DNA from: Parvicella sp964387945
GTDB lineage: Bacteria; Bacteroidota; Bacteroidia; Flavobacteriales_D; Parvicellaceae
Length of the DNA stretch: 64,000 bases
Direction: 5' to 3'
Assembly (NCBI GenBank): GCA_964387945.1
Contig: CAYLYX010000002.1
Coordinates: 310,001-374,000 of the forward strand
The position numbers and the translations under genes were made by a program. This document shows positions 16,178 through 24,696 of this stretch, one piece after another (the stretch's first letter is position 1; the number at the start of each line of letters is the position of its first letter). Below the pieces are notes generated by a model, which worked only from the letters and a program-made list of their open reading frames with translations, searched no databases and was not told the DNA's origin.

Positions 16178-16521
16178 CAGAAGGACTAGCCATAGAAATT
16201 GCCAAGCAAATGATGCAGGAACAAGGTGTAGGAGATCAATACATCTACCGATACCGACACTTCCAACTTGCACCACTAGGTAAGGTTGAAATGAAAGGAC
16301 ACAATGAACTGATCATTTTAATCCGACCAGACGAACAGGTCAAAGCCTATTCAAAGGCAGGGATCTACAACGTGCAAGACACAAGAATCAACGAAATGCA
16401 ATACCTCCACAGAGGAGTTGTCACCATTATCAATCAATCAAAGGAACAGCACTTACAGGTTAAAGTTCTGCAAGTCATTCCAAAACTAAATACCATAAGA
16501 AATGGAAGAGTTCAATCATAA
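16174..16521 (+). CDS. Small hypothetical protein of the structural block
   Basis: 115 residues. A helical N-terminus (IEIAKQMMQEQGVGDQY) is followed by a beta-rich body with LAPLGKVEMKGHNELIILIRP and LQVKVLQVIPKL. It overlaps its upstream neighbour by 4 bp and its downstream neighbour by 20 bp, so expression is coupled. No family recognised. Confidence 0.6.
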   Translation: MTEGLAIEIAKQMMQEQGVGDQYIYRYRHFQLAPLGKVEMKGHNELIILIRPDEQVKAYSKAGIYNVQDTRINEMQYLHRGVVTIINQSKEQHLQVKVLQVIPKLNTIRNGRVQS

Positions 16522-17266
16522 TAACAGAAGAAGAAAGCCGACTGGTAAAGTCTTTACCGAAGCGTACAACCCTCAACGAATTGAGCGATTGAAAAGCATC
16601 ATCAAAGACTTTCATCATCAAGGTAAACAGAAACGCTATTGTGTTTTGGTGGATGGTGAAATGGTGGTTTCTATCAATTCAGACTATCGCAATTTCGACA
16701 ACTATAAACGCTATATGTTGGGACATACCCAGAACATTGAAATCAGAATGTTCTTCGGAGAATCACCCAACTGTAACCGACACATTTTCCATACGGGCGC
16801 TCAAAGTTTAAATGGCGCACCTCAAAAAGATGTGCAAGATCAAATCAAAGAAGCATTGGAAAAGCAGCGAATGGAAACTGAAATTGGGGCGCTGCAAAAA
16901 GAGCTAAGGCGAAAAAACAAGAAGCTAAAACAGTTCAAGGTACTTCAGGCAGAATTGGATGAGAAGAAAATCGACATCAAAGAACTCATCACAAAAGGGC
17001 TAGAGCTTTACGGGCAGTTCAACGCTACAAAAGGTGGTCAAATCCCAAGTGGAACGGTTCAAGGTACACCTCAAGCAGAGGTTGAAATTGAAGCTGAACC
17101 AGAGACAAAAGCAGATCGACACTACGCTGAAATGAAACAGCAATACAGCGAAAAAGAACTGGAAAAAGCTTTAAAAACGTGGGAAATATTCACCGCCTAT
17201 CCAAGCCTTAGAAAGGAGTTTTCAGAATTAGTAAATCAAAAAATCAATAATCATGGAGAAGCATAA
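16502..17266 (+). CDS. Coiled-coil protein of the structural block
   Basis: 254 residues. The first 110 residues are a mixed alpha/beta domain (YCVLVDGEMVVSINSDY, NIEIRMFFGE). Residues about 112-165 form a strong charged coiled coil (ALEKQRMETEIGALQKELRR and following), then an acidic, Pro-rich linker and a C-terminal helical segment. It could be a scaffolding or assembly protein. The stop overlaps the next gene by 14 bp. Family unknown. Confidence 0.6.
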   Translation: MEEFNHNNRRRKPTGKVFTEAYNPQRIERLKSIIKDFHHQGKQKRYCVLVDGEMVVSINSDYRNFDNYKRYMLGHTQNIEIRMFFGESPNCNRHIFHTGAQSLNGAPQKDVQDQIKEALEKQRMETEIGALQKELRRKNKKLKQFKVLQAELDEKKIDIKELITKGLELYGQFNATKGGQIPSGTVQGTPQAEVEIEAEPETKADRHYAEMKQQYSEKELEKALKTWEIFTAYPSLRKEFSELVNQKINNHGEA

Positions 17267-17435
17267 GTTCACAATCAGCATCTCTGGGAGCAAAAAAGAA
17301 GCGACCGAGAAAGTAAATGGACTGGCAGTATTAGCAGCCCATTTATCCGCAGACACAATCACAGCACTAGCCAAAGTTGTTAAATCCGATCCTGCCAAAG
17401 TAGAGTTCGCAAAACACTACTTGGGAGTTTCCTAA
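17253..17435 (+). CDS. Small hypothetical protein
   Basis: 60 residues: a short charged beta segment (KFTISISGSKKEA) followed by two helices with ALAKVVKSDPAKVEFAKHYL. Overlaps the coiled-coil gene by 14 bp and lies 12 bp before the annexin-like gene. No family recognised; the tight packing supports translation. Confidence 0.55.
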   Translation: MEKHKFTISISGSKKEATEKVNGLAVLAAHLSADTITALAKVVKSDPAKVEFAKHYLGVS

Positions 17436-17447
17436 AACTGAAATCCG

Positions 17448-18203
17448 ATGAAGAACGAAGTGATGATACCGCAAAATGCCAATTATCCAACAACGCAGAT
17501 TGTTTTGGATCAGGAGAAGCGTACGTGGTGGAACAGTTTGACCGATAAGCAACGTCAGGCAATCGTTTCGTTCTCCATCATTTTAGGTATTTCCGTGGTG
17601 GCTCTAATTGCGATCAAGTTCGCATCCAATCAGGTTCGTGAGGTCATAGCCAACAAAGAAGAAAACGACAGTTTCGGAGATGACAAGCACGCAACTTGGG
17701 CAAAGCAACTCAAAATGGCTTTTGATAATGATGGTTGGTGGGGAACGGATGAAAATGCCATTCGACAAGTATTGCGAGCAATTCCCTCACAAGAAGATTT
17801 TGGAAAAGTACAAGCCTCTTATCGAAAGCTATACAAAGGAAGCAATCTGATTGAGGATATGACAGATGAATTAAAGTCAACTGAATACAATGAAATGCTT
17901 GCCATTCTTCAATCCAAGCCACTAAAATCCAAAGATGCCAAAGAGGGAACTATTTACGATCCTCACGGTTGGGCGAAGCGATTATACAATGCCATGAGCA
18001 TTTACTACATGGGCTTCATACCGGGAACGGATGAAGATGCAATCACAGCAGTTTTTTCAGAAATGCCAACACAGAAAGCATTCAAAGAAACGGCACAGGT
18101 CTATGAATCAATGTACGGGGCGACACTAGAAGGAGATCTGGATGGAGACTTAGACTGGTCAATGGACTGGAGAGGTATCATCAACAAAAAGCCAAAGTCC
18201 TAA
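17448..18203 (+). CDS. Membrane-anchored protein with two annexin-like repeats
   Basis: 251 residues. One membrane span (residues about 38-60, IVSFSIILGISVVALIAIKF) is followed by two helical repeats of annexin type: one near residues 83-155 with WWGTDENAIRQVL and one near 170-235 with GTDEDAITAVF, each with the conserved G-T-D-E and the following helix ending in Y. Annexin repeats bind acidic phospholipids in the presence of calcium; here the protein is itself anchored, so a membrane-organising or host-attachment role is possible. The next gene also begins with an anchor. Substrate and orientation unknown. Confidence 0.7.
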   Translation: MKNEVMIPQNANYPTTQIVLDQEKRTWWNSLTDKQRQAIVSFSIILGISVVALIAIKFASNQVREVIANKEENDSFGDDKHATWAKQLKMAFDNDGWWGTDENAIRQVLRAIPSQEDFGKVQASYRKLYKGSNLIEDMTDELKSTEYNEMLAILQSKPLKSKDAKEGTIYDPHGWAKRLYNAMSIYYMGFIPGTDEDAITAVFSEMPTQKAFKETAQVYESMYGATLEGDLDGDLDWSMDWRGIINKKPKS

Positions 18204-18224
18204 CAATCAATAAAAATCAAGACG

Positions 18225-19148
18225 ATGGAAAAGAAAACGAAATATATACTGATCGGTCTGGGCGTTGTTGCAGTTGGAACTGGAGCATACGTTTACTACC
18301 AGATCCAAAAGAAGAAACGAGATAACGCACAAAGGGAGTTTGAACAGGCGGTAAATACCAACTCTGTTACTCTACCTAGTCCGACTTCTTCTTACACACC
18401 CTCTAAACCAAGTTCTTCTGGTAGTTCATCAACAAGTGGATTCCCATTGAAGAAAGGTAGCCGAGGAACATTAGTTACCAATCTTCAAAATGCACTCATC
18501 AAGAAATACGGAGCAGCCATTTTACCCAAGTACGGAGCAGATGGAGACTTTGGAAGTGAAACCTACAATGCACTTATTGCAAAAGGACTACCTACGGTAA
18601 TTGATGAGGATGCCTTTACTAAAATTGTGTTGGGAGGTGGTTCAGTTTCTTCAGGAGCAACAAGCTCTTCTTCGGGAAGTAGCTCAAGTTCTCAAATAGC
18701 ATCCAACATTCATACGGCTATTGGACAAGATGATTTTTCAGCAGTTCTAACAGAATTGAAGAAGATAAAAAGTGTCAGTTCCTATACAGCCGTGAATACA
18801 GTTTTCAAGCAAACCAGAATTGGACTGGTTCGCAAAACTCTCGTAACAGCACTACTGGATCAGTTCACCGCTTCATCAGAGAAGAAATCCCTTAATCAAG
18901 AATTCTACCGCATGGGGCTAAAATATGATGGCTCAAAATGGTCATTGTCTGGTCTATCAGGAATTGTTGACCGATTAGTAACCATAGAACCGACTAGAGT
19001 TTGGGATGAAAACGGAAGAACCCTCAATGTTCCCAAAGCAACAATTCTTGGAGAATACCTAGATGCCAATGATGGAGTAACGGAATTCGAAACACTTGAC
19101 GGAAGAAGATTATTTGTACCAACCCATTCAATCAAATACACAGCATGA
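18225..19148 (+). CDS. Membrane-anchored peptidoglycan-binding protein
   Basis: 307 residues. N-terminal span at about 7-25 (YILIGLGVVAVGTGAYVYY), a Ser/Thr/Pro-rich linker (50-75), then a peptidoglycan-binding type 1 domain (about 77-135) with KKGSRGTLVTNLQNAL and GADGDFGSETYNAL, a second Ser-rich linker and a helical C-terminal domain with a small beta end. The PG-binding domain is normally found on lysins and cell-wall hydrolases. No catalytic domain is seen here, so it may position the enzyme encoded by the next gene (4-bp overlap). Host entry or exit of a virus-like particle is inference. Confidence 0.78.
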   Translation: MEKKTKYILIGLGVVAVGTGAYVYYQIQKKKRDNAQREFEQAVNTNSVTLPSPTSSYTPSKPSSSGSSSTSGFPLKKGSRGTLVTNLQNALIKKYGAAILPKYGADGDFGSETYNALIAKGLPTVIDEDAFTKIVLGGGSVSSGATSSSSGSSSSSQIASNIHTAIGQDDFSAVLTELKKIKSVSSYTAVNTVFKQTRIGLVRKTLVTALLDQFTASSEKKSLNQEFYRMGLKYDGSKWSLSGLSGIVDRLVTIEPTRVWDENGRTLNVPKATILGEYLDANDGVTEFETLDGRRLFVPTHSIKYTA

Positions 19149-19831
19149 TTAATCAAGTAAGACAAATCGCAAAAGATCGTGGGTTCGTTCTGTATGAAGA
19201 ACCATACCGATTAAATATCTGGGGCTTTAGAGCAAATAGTGAAAAGCCCAATTCATTTGATGATGAATTACACGTATTCACCAATATTGCCCAATCGGGT
19301 AAACCAAAATGGGCGTATCTGGTTTTTAAAATCACAACAGATCCTGGAACTTATTGGTTGAAGAACCCAATGAACCCACAAGGGACAGCAATTCTAAAGG
19401 CAGGACAGTATGTAGATGTTTACGCCATTGACCTTCACAGAGGAAAATACAATGCCCTTTGTCAACGAAACGGAAAGGTAACAGTCATTCGTGATTACGA
19501 TCGTGATGCTATACTGGACTTCAACAATGGTCGTGAAACAACTGGAATGTATGGGATCAATATTCACCGTGCCAATCGAATTGGAGATACCCTCACAGTA
19601 GATAAGAATTCAGCAGGATGTCAGGTTTTCAAAAACGCCAATGACTTTGCCTTCTTTATGAAGCTTTGTGAAGTTCACCGATCACTTTATGGCAACAAGT
19701 TCACCTATACGCTAATTGACAAGCGCATGGAATTTAGAACAAAGCTGAAAAAGATCACTATCGGTGCAGTTCTGTTAAGCATCCTGTTTGGAGGCTATTA
19801 TTTAGTAACCAATGATGACAAGGAAGCATGA
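19145..19831 (+). CDS. L,D-transpeptidase-like (YkuD-like) protein with C-terminal anchor
   Basis: 228 residues. Residues 135-161 contain a YkuD-like catalytic arrangement: His141 in GINIHRAN and, 18 residues on, Ser156-Ala-Gly-Cys159-Gln in KNSAGCQVF, reminiscent of the H...S-x-G-C motif of L,D-transpeptidases. A single membrane span closes the protein (about 206-222, ITIGAVLLSILFGGYYLV). Anchoring at the C-terminus is unusual for this fold. It could act as a murein peptidase or transpeptidase in lysis or entry. It lies between the PG-binding gene and a small span-plus-coil gene. The fold assignment is from motif only. Confidence 0.65.
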   Translation: MINQVRQIAKDRGFVLYEEPYRLNIWGFRANSEKPNSFDDELHVFTNIAQSGKPKWAYLVFKITTDPGTYWLKNPMNPQGTAILKAGQYVDVYAIDLHRGKYNALCQRNGKVTVIRDYDRDAILDFNNGRETTGMYGINIHRANRIGDTLTVDKNSAGCQVFKNANDFAFFMKLCEVHRSLYGNKFTYTLIDKRMEFRTKLKKITIGAVLLSILFGGYYLVTNDDKEA

Positions 19832-20046
19832 GAACAGTAAGCGAAAAATACAGCCGACTGACTTTCATTCTATCTGTTATCGGGTTCATTGGAAGTCTTG
19901 GATTCTATTTCGGAGTATTACGGGAAGTGTACTCTGATCAGAACTCTCAGGAGGTTATTGAGAACCTTGAAACCGAAAATTCAAAACTCAAATCACAAGT
20001 TGAAATTCTAATCAAACAGGTTGACGATTGTAACGACCATGAATAA
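19828..20046 (+). CDS. Small membrane protein with coiled coil (spanin- or holin-like)
   Basis: 72 residues: a membrane span at about 11-30 (FILSVIGFIGSLGFYFGVL) and a C-terminal heptad coil (VIENLETENSKLKSQVEIL). This is the layout of inner-membrane spanins or virion membrane proteins. It overlaps the previous gene by 4 bp and the next by 8 bp. Placed after a lytic-enzyme-like gene, a lysis role is plausible but not shown. Confidence 0.55.
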   Translation: MRTVSEKYSRLTFILSVIGFIGSLGFYFGVLREVYSDQNSQEVIENLETENSKLKSQVEILIKQVDDCNDHE

Positions 20047-23000
20047 GCAAGAGCGAAATATCATTTCCGCATTGGAAGGTTCTTTTGTAAAGAAGATCCA
20101 GAAAGCGTTAGAGTTGGGTGAAAAAATGAATCGCCCAACTACTGAACGCATTGCAAAGTCTTTTGGGATTCTGGATAAAACTAAAATCAAAGAACTTACC
20201 GAGCTTGCCATTGTTAATCGTGCTAGAGAAATAGCACTTGAATCCGATCCCAATTTCGACAAGTATCAAAGAATAGTTGAACTCTACAACAATCAAACAA
20301 GCCTATCCTTTAGAACCTCACAAAGCGTGTTGCTTCAACAATACTCAACTCCTGCACCAATTGGTTTTCTAATGGGACTATATTGTGGGATTGAATCCAA
20401 CGATAAAAACGTATTTGAACCATCCGCAGGAAATGGACTTTTAACCGTGGCAGCGCACCCATCAAAGGTGACAGTTAATGAAATTGATCCAATAAGAAGA
20501 ACCAACCTGTATTCACAGAATTACAAAACGGTACTTGCACAAGATGCCTCTCAACCATTTCACAGGTATATGTGCTTTTTTGATGCCGTTATTACCAACC
20601 CTCCTTTCGGCAGGTTGCACAAAGCCGCCAGTCACGATTCTTTTCTAATCCGAGAATTGGATCATCACATGGCAATCCTTGCACTTGAGACAATGAGAAC
20701 AAATGGCAGGGCAGCAATTATCATAGGAGGACATACAACATGGGATGATAGAGGAAGAATCCAAAAGGGAAAGAATCGCATCTTTTTCAACTACCTCTAC
20801 AAACACTACAACGTAGATGATGTCATTCCAATTGACGGAAGCAAATTATATAGCCGACAAGGAACATCATTCAATACCCGATTGATACTTATTGACGGTG
20901 TTAACCGATCGCAAAAAGGTGTTGCACCGCTTAAAAGCGAACAACTTTCAACCGTAGTCCAATCATTTGACGAACTCTATAATCGAATCAGTATGTATTT
21001 CAAGAAGCCAAAATTATCCCAACTGGAGCTTGAAGCTTTGGAGTTGGAGAGTCAATTATTAGCACAAGAATTAGGCGCACCGTATGTTCCTGCTTCTGAT
21101 TCTTGTTTTGTACTTGATACTCATGTACCAGATGCTATGGAATTTGAAATGCACCAAGCTATTAACCGCATTAAGGATGACGTAGGTGGAGACATTGACA
21201 ACTTTGTACGTCACCGCATGGGCTACCAGACCAAAACGCAATTGTGTAGATCACTTTCGGCTGAACAGATTGATGCCGTTGGAATGGCGATCTACAATAT
21301 CGAAGCGTTAGAACAAGCTGTAATTATTGGAGATCAAACAGGAATTGGAAAAGGACGAGTTGCAGCTTCAATGATTCGTTATGCTGTTCACCAAGGAATA
21401 GTGCCTATTTTCCTTACTGAAAAAGCCAATCTATTTTCAGACATATACAGGGACTTATCCGCAATTGGAGCAGCTCATTTGAAACCATTAATTGTCAACG
21501 GTAAAGAGAGTAAAACGGATATTAAAGATGAGAATGGAAACGTCATTTATGAAGCATTAAGCAAGACTGAACAAGATGCCGTTTTCAAGTCAAAGAAACT
21601 GCCAAACGGTTATGATTTTATCGTAGCTACTTATTCGCAGTTTAGTTCCCCTGATAAAAAACCTTTAAAACCTCAATTCCTTTTGTCTGCTGCAAAAGGG
21701 AGTATTATCATAATGGATGAAAGCCACAATTCAAGTGGATCATCCAACACAGGAATTTTCATGCAAGGTGTTCTGGCGAGAACAAAAGGGGCTGTGTTCC
21801 TCTCCGCAACCTTTGCGAAACGTCCTGACAATATGCCGATCTACGCAATGAAAACGGCAATTTCCGAGGCGAATATGTCCAAGGAGGATTTGGTGGAATC
21901 TATCACTAAGGGAGGTGTAGCACTTCAAGAAGTTCTGGCTAGTCAATTGGTTGCCGAAGGTCAAATGATTAGACGTGAAAGAACTTACGAGGGAATTGAA
22001 GTCAACTACATAACCCTGACAGATAAAGCCAATGAGCATAAAGCAATTGCCGACAACATTACAAAGATCGTCCGTGATATTATTGCCTTTCAATCGAACT
22101 TCATTAACGAACGTGTTAGTGAACTAGATGAAATTGCAGCAGCAGAAGGGAAAGAGGTTGATGTACGTGAAGGAACCAATCAAGCAGGCGTTGACAATCA
22201 ACCATATTTCTCAAAAGTCTTCAATGTTATCAATCAGATGCTATTCTCAATCAAAGCCGAGGCGGTGGCTGAAAAAGCGATTGAGCGATTGAAACAAGGA
22301 AAGAAACCTATTGTTGCTTTTGCTTCCACAATGGGAAGTTTTATTGAGCAAATGCAGGATGAAGACGGAATGAGTGTAACGGTTGGTGATACAATCAAAG
22401 CCGACTTTTCAATTGTTCTGGAAAAAGGTCTTGACGGTGTTATGCGCTACACAGAGACGTTACCCAATGGGAAGAAAGACTACAAGTATTTTGATGTATC
22501 GGAACTCTCATTTGAAGCGCAGGAAGAATATGCTAGAATCTCTAGTAACATTCGACAAATCTCAACAGGAATAACCATTTCTCCGATTGATGTAATCATC
22601 CAAAAAATTCAAGATGCAGGATACACCGTAGCCGAAGTAACAGGGCGTAAATGGAACTTGCAACTGAATTTAAAGTCAGGAATGGGAGTTATTGATAGTC
22701 GCAAAAAGGTGAACACAAATGATGCCTTTAGACAATTCAATAACAACGAAGTGGATGTTCTTTTGATTAATCAATCTGGTAGTACAGGAGCTTCAGCTCA
22801 TGCCATTGTCACTGATAAAGTTTCTGAAAAGGATGTAAAGCAGCGTGTAATGATTGTACTTCAACCTGAACTTGACATTAATACCGAGGTTCAGAAACGA
22901 GGTCGAATCAATCGTACTGGTCAGATCCTTAAACCGATCTATGACTATGTAAATTCTGCCATTCCTGCCGAACAACGATTAATGATGATGCTTCAAAAGA

Positions 23001-24685
23001 AGCTTAAAAGTCTGGATGCAAACACTTCTTCCAATCAGAAACAAAGCAACAGCATTTTAGATGTTCCTGATTTCTTGAATAAATATGGCGACAAGGTGGT
23101 GGTCGAATACTTGGAGGAAAATCCAGAGGTCAACGATTTGTTGGGCGATCCTTTAAAGCTTGGAAGTGGCACAGAGGTAAAAGAAGGTGCAGCACACAAA
23201 GTATCTGGTCGTGTTGCGGTTCTATCTACTCAAATGCAAGAAGACTTTTATCGTGAGATCAAAGATCGTTACGATACACTTGTTGAGTATCTGAAACAAT
23301 CTGGAGAGTATGATTTGGAAGTTGAGCAATTGGATTTACAAGCTGAAACAATAGGGTCAACAGTTGTCAAAGTTGGAAAGGGCGGTAATTCAAGCTTTGG
23401 TGAAGACAGTATCCTTGAAAAAGTGAATGCGAATGTCTTGAAAAAACCATTCAAAGAAAAGGAACTAAAAAATCTTGTTCAGCAATCATTAGGAGGTAAA
23501 ACAGCGATTGAAGTGAGTGATGATTTATTGAGTGATTATGAATCTTTCATAGCTAACAGTTTACAGAAAGCGATTAATGAAATTTCAGATCGTTATCGAA
23601 CACTCATTAACAACATTCCCAATGAGAAAAAGATCATCAAACTTGCTACTGAAAATCCTGATCTAGCACGTAAGACCATTGATGATCGTACCAGAGAACT
23701 CAAAGATGCCATGGAAAAACGCATCCGAGATGAGGAAGTATCGACAAGAAATAAGAAGCAATACATTCAAGGGCTTTTCAAGTTCTTTACCATAGGTAAG
23801 AAACTGATCTATCCAGTTCCGACATTTGATGGTGGAATGCAAGAGCAGCTTTCGGTATTCTTAGGTTTTCTAATTGATGCCAAACGAAATAATCCTTATG
23901 CTCCAAGTGCAATTAAACTTCGCTTTGCTTCCTCTCAAAAGTACATTGCTATCCCTGCAAGTTATATCAAGGATATTAATGCCATTAAGGGAGCAAGTAT
24001 CGGGATCAGCTACACAGGTTTTGATGATATTCTAAAGGAATGGACAGCGAAAATCGAGGAAGAAAACAAGGATCGAACTATTCGTTACATCATTACAGGA
24101 AACATCCTGCAAGCCTTTTCAGATTTCAAAGGGAAGCTAGTAAGCTACACAACAGATAAGGGCGAAGTCAAGAAAGGAATCTTGATGTCCGAAAACTGGT
24201 CGGCTGATACCGAAACGAAAGGTAGAGTAATTGTGCCAATTGCAAAGGCGTTTAGAATCATCCGATCAATGACCAATGGTAGCGCACTTTATCCAAGTCA
24301 CAACCTAGCCTTTTTCAAGCAGTATGATGAAACATTCAGAATTGCTGTGCCTGCATCCAGAAAGAAAGGATCAGAAGTATATCTGGACGAAGATTTACTA
24401 AAACTGGTACGCAACAACAACTTTGAAAAGGTGGGCGATCAAATGACAGCCTTTTTGGAAGAAAGCAATTTGGAAAGCTTCCTAGAGGTATTGCAAGAAA
24501 AGCTTGGTGTAACAATCGCACTTACCGCTTCCCAAATTGATAGTGTTGGTTTAATGGTTTCTAAAACCAAACAACGCATCAAGATCAAAACGCCTCCACC
24601 AGAGGAGGAAATGTCACAATCAACTTTGCTATTGGAGCTTGAAGCTGAAGCATTGGAACTCGAACTAGAATTATTGTCCTTTTAA
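20039..24685 (+). CDS. DarB-like DNA methyltransferase-helicase fusion
   Basis: 1,548 residues from the ATG at 20039, which overlaps the previous stop as ATGAATAA; an upstream ATG at 20021 is less likely. Residues about 95-300 are an N6-adenine methyltransferase with motif I EPSAGNG (near 128) and motif IV NPPF (near 186). A superfamily 2 helicase of strawberry-notch type follows: Walker A GDQTGIGKGR (near 431), DESH box (near 559), and motif VI QKRGRINRTGQ (near 951). The C-terminal 500 residues are helical with a Glu/Leu-rich end. The family includes phage P1 DarB antirestriction protein and is carried by many plasmids and phages. It is the largest gene of the element. Confidence 0.88.
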   Translation: MNKQERNIISALEGSFVKKIQKALELGEKMNRPTTERIAKSFGILDKTKIKELTELAIVNRAREIALESDPNFDKYQRIVELYNNQTSLSFRTSQSVLLQQYSTPAPIGFLMGLYCGIESNDKNVFEPSAGNGLLTVAAHPSKVTVNEIDPIRRTNLYSQNYKTVLAQDASQPFHRYMCFFDAVITNPPFGRLHKAASHDSFLIRELDHHMAILALETMRTNGRAAIIIGGHTTWDDRGRIQKGKNRIFFNYLYKHYNVDDVIPIDGSKLYSRQGTSFNTRLILIDGVNRSQKGVAPLKSEQLSTVVQSFDELYNRISMYFKKPKLSQLELEALELESQLLAQELGAPYVPASDSCFVLDTHVPDAMEFEMHQAINRIKDDVGGDIDNFVRHRMGYQTKTQLCRSLSAEQIDAVGMAIYNIEALEQAVIIGDQTGIGKGRVAASMIRYAVHQGIVPIFLTEKANLFSDIYRDLSAIGAAHLKPLIVNGKESKTDIKDENGNVIYEALSKTEQDAVFKSKKLPNGYDFIVATYSQFSSPDKKPLKPQFLLSAAKGSIIIMDESHNSSGSSNTGIFMQGVLARTKGAVFLSATFAKRPDNMPIYAMKTAISEANMSKEDLVESITKGGVALQEVLASQLVAEGQMIRRERTYEGIEVNYITLTDKANEHKAIADNITKIVRDIIAFQSNFINERVSELDEIAAAEGKEVDVREGTNQAGVDNQPYFSKVFNVINQMLFSIKAEAVAEKAIERLKQGKKPIVAFASTMGSFIEQMQDEDGMSVTVGDTIKADFSIVLEKGLDGVMRYTETLPNGKKDYKYFDVSELSFEAQEEYARISSNIRQISTGITISPIDVIIQKIQDAGYTVAEVTGRKWNLQLNLKSGMGVIDSRKKVNTNDAFRQFNNNEVDVLLINQSGSTGASAHAIVTDKVSEKDVKQRVMIVLQPELDINTEVQKRGRINRTGQILKPIYDYVNSAIPAEQRLMMMLQKKLKSLDANTSSNQKQSNSILDVPDFLNKYGDKVVVEYLEENPEVNDLLGDPLKLGSGTEVKEGAAHKVSGRVAVLSTQMQEDFYREIKDRYDTLVEYLKQSGEYDLEVEQLDLQAETIGSTVVKVGKGGNSSFGEDSILEKVNANVLKKPFKEKELKNLVQQSLGGKTAIEVSDDLLSDYESFIANSLQKAINEISDRYRTLINNIPNEKKIIKLATENPDLARKTIDDRTRELKDAMEKRIRDEEVSTRNKKQYIQGLFKFFTIGKKLIYPVPTFDGGMQEQLSVFLGFLIDAKRNNPYAPSAIKLRFASSQKYIAIPASYIKDINAIKGASIGISYTGFDDILKEWTAKIEEENKDRTIRYIITGNILQAFSDFKGKLVSYTTDKGEVKKGILMSENWSADTETKGRVIVPIAKAFRIIRSMTNGSALYPSHNLAFFKQYDETFRIAVPASRKKGSEVYLDEDLLKLVRNNNFEKVGDQMTAFLEESNLESFLEVLQEKLGVTIALTASQIDSVGLMVSKTKQRIKIKTPPPEEEMSQSTLLLELEAEALELELELLSF

Positions 24686-24696
24686 AATCAACGGTT

